A stretch of DNA of 20,871 nucleotides from Asparagopsis taxiformis (Eukaryota > Rhodophyta > Florideophyceae > Bonnemaisoniales > Bonnemaisoniaceae). The notes under the pieces were generated by a model, which was not told the DNA's origin, searched no databases, and worked only from the letters and a program-made list of their open reading frames with translations. The stretch spans positions 1 to 20,871 of the forward strand of contig JALQPE010001621.1 in the NCBI GenBank assembly GCA_030407315.1. Direction: 5' to 3'. Numbering within the stretch: the stretch's first letter is position 1; each line of letters begins with the position of its first letter. The translations under genes and the position numbers were made by a program. Positions 20,087 through 20,871 of this stretch are shown here, piece by piece.

Positions 20087-20739
20087 ATGGAAAAGAAAGT
20101 GACTCTTGGTTACTGGGGATTCCGAGGCCGTGGCCAGATTCCTCGTCTGCTCCTGGCTTATACTGGAGCAGTTTGGGAGGAGGTGACCTACACAGCTCAA
20201 GAGCAGTGGCACCAGAAGGAAAAAGGAATTGGGTCTGCCCTTCCCTAACCTCCCCTACATTATTGACGGTGACCTGAAGCTGTCTGAGACCGATGCTGTC
20301 ATCGACCACATCGTCCTCAGGTCTGACAAGAAGGACCTCCTGGGAAAGAACCTCAATGACCAGTCCATTATCAGGTGCATCCGAGGTGTCATCAAGGATG
20401 CCATGGAGCAGATTGTCGGCCTGGTGTTCAACCCTAAATGGGAGGAGACAAGAAGGATGCCTGGGAAAAAGCCAAGCCCAAATTCGACTACATCAATAAG
20501 TTTGCTGGAAAGGAATTCGTCGTTGGAGGCTACCTAACCGTCATTGACTTTATGCTTGGTGAACTCGCACCCGTCGTCAGGCAGATCCTTCCTGAGGAGT
20601 ACAAGAACTACCCAGAATGGGAAAGAGCCAGAGTTGCCATTTCAGAACTTCCTGCCCTCAAGAAGTATTACGAACAGCCCAACGCCATCAAGGTCCCCTA
20701 TTACCCACCCACTTCGACAAAATCGGAATCAAGGCATGA
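20087..20739 (+). CDS. Glutathione S-transferase, mu-class-like, about 217 aa
   Basis: GSTs conjugate glutathione to electrophiles in detoxification in the cytosol. The N-terminal thioredoxin-like domain shows VTLGYWGFRGRGQIPRLLL with the Tyr expected to activate glutathione. The mu-class GLPFPNLPYIIDG and the glutathione-contact SETDA (residues about 66-70) follow. The C-terminal helical domain includes FAGKEFVVGGYLTVIDFMLGE and YPEWERARVAISELPALKKY. Frame changes by one base near 20220 (extra base), 20447 (missing) and 20708 (missing C in CCC). With these the protein is 217 residues, matching mu GSTs (about 218), and ends FDKIGIKA then TGA at 20737-20739. Uncorrected, the last frame would run to a TGA near 20850 through AT-rich sequence. 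No internal TAA/TAG is used. The ATG at 20087 fits the class N-terminus; a longer in-frame start at 19907 is possible. Confidence 0.92.
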
Positions 20740-20871
20740 TGAACATCCTATTTATGGATTTACACGTACTAGCTTTAATAATATGAATAATCTATTAATG
20801 CACCATCATTATTTATTTATTCTAACATCAATTCAACTGACTTCCTAAATTATTTGAAGTAATACGTTTCC
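20740..20871. other. AT-rich 3' flank of the GST gene
   Basis: AT-rich sequence with no gene evidence, likely the 3' UTR and the start of the next spacer. No telomeric repeat is present at the window edge. Confidence 0.5.

Noticed and set aside
1..20871. Pseudogene cluster, based on stops and frame breaks
   Set aside because: Stops are almost all TAA/TAG, frame breaks are single bases in intact conserved genes, and corrected lengths match families.

Overview
The window is a compact stretch of a ciliate nuclear (probably somatic) genome. Long open frames run through TAA and TAG, while every gene whose end can be judged stops at TGA, as in the ciliate code with TAA/TAG = Gln. Seven well-supported introns are tiny: six of exactly 20 nt and one of 22 nt. 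All are GTA...AG with an A six bases from the 3' end. Ciliary protein CCDC39 at the left edge fits a ciliated protist. Species cannot be named; no telomere repeats are seen at either end.

Twelve protein genes fill about 90% of the 20.9 kb. Left to right: (1) the 3' part of CCDC39 (+); (2) an unrecognised 282-residue helical protein (+); (3) a single-repeat SHAQKYF-type Myb protein (-), which a standard-code search would miss; (4) a selenoprotein-W/Rdx-like thioredoxin-fold domain fused to a long disordered E/K/Q-rich tail (+); (5) a coiled-coil protein (-); (6) an IRP1/AcnA-type aconitase with a likely mitochondrial presequence (+); (7) a ubiquitin-like/eS31 ribosomal fusion (+); (8) a short coiled-coil protein (-); (9) a 4-kb gene for a secreted-N-terminus, LamG-like, cysteine-rich, multi-pass membrane protein (-); (10) a charged coiled-coil protein (+); (11) a roughly 940-residue coiled-coil protein (-); (12) a mu-class-like glutathione S-transferase (+). 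No tRNA, rRNA, transposon or CRISPR array was found.

Neighbours lie very close: convergent stops are 25 and 35 bp apart, and divergent start codons are 85 to 380 bp apart. This is a functional mixture rather than an operon. Coiled-coil genes are over-represented (1, 5, 8, 10, 11), but only CCDC39 has an assignable ciliary role.

Most genes need one or more single-base corrections to keep frame, roughly one per kilobase and often in homopolymers. Applying them gives coding lengths divisible by three in every gene, so residual long-read indels are the likeliest cause; genuine frameshifting is less likely. Protein descriptions below assume those corrections.
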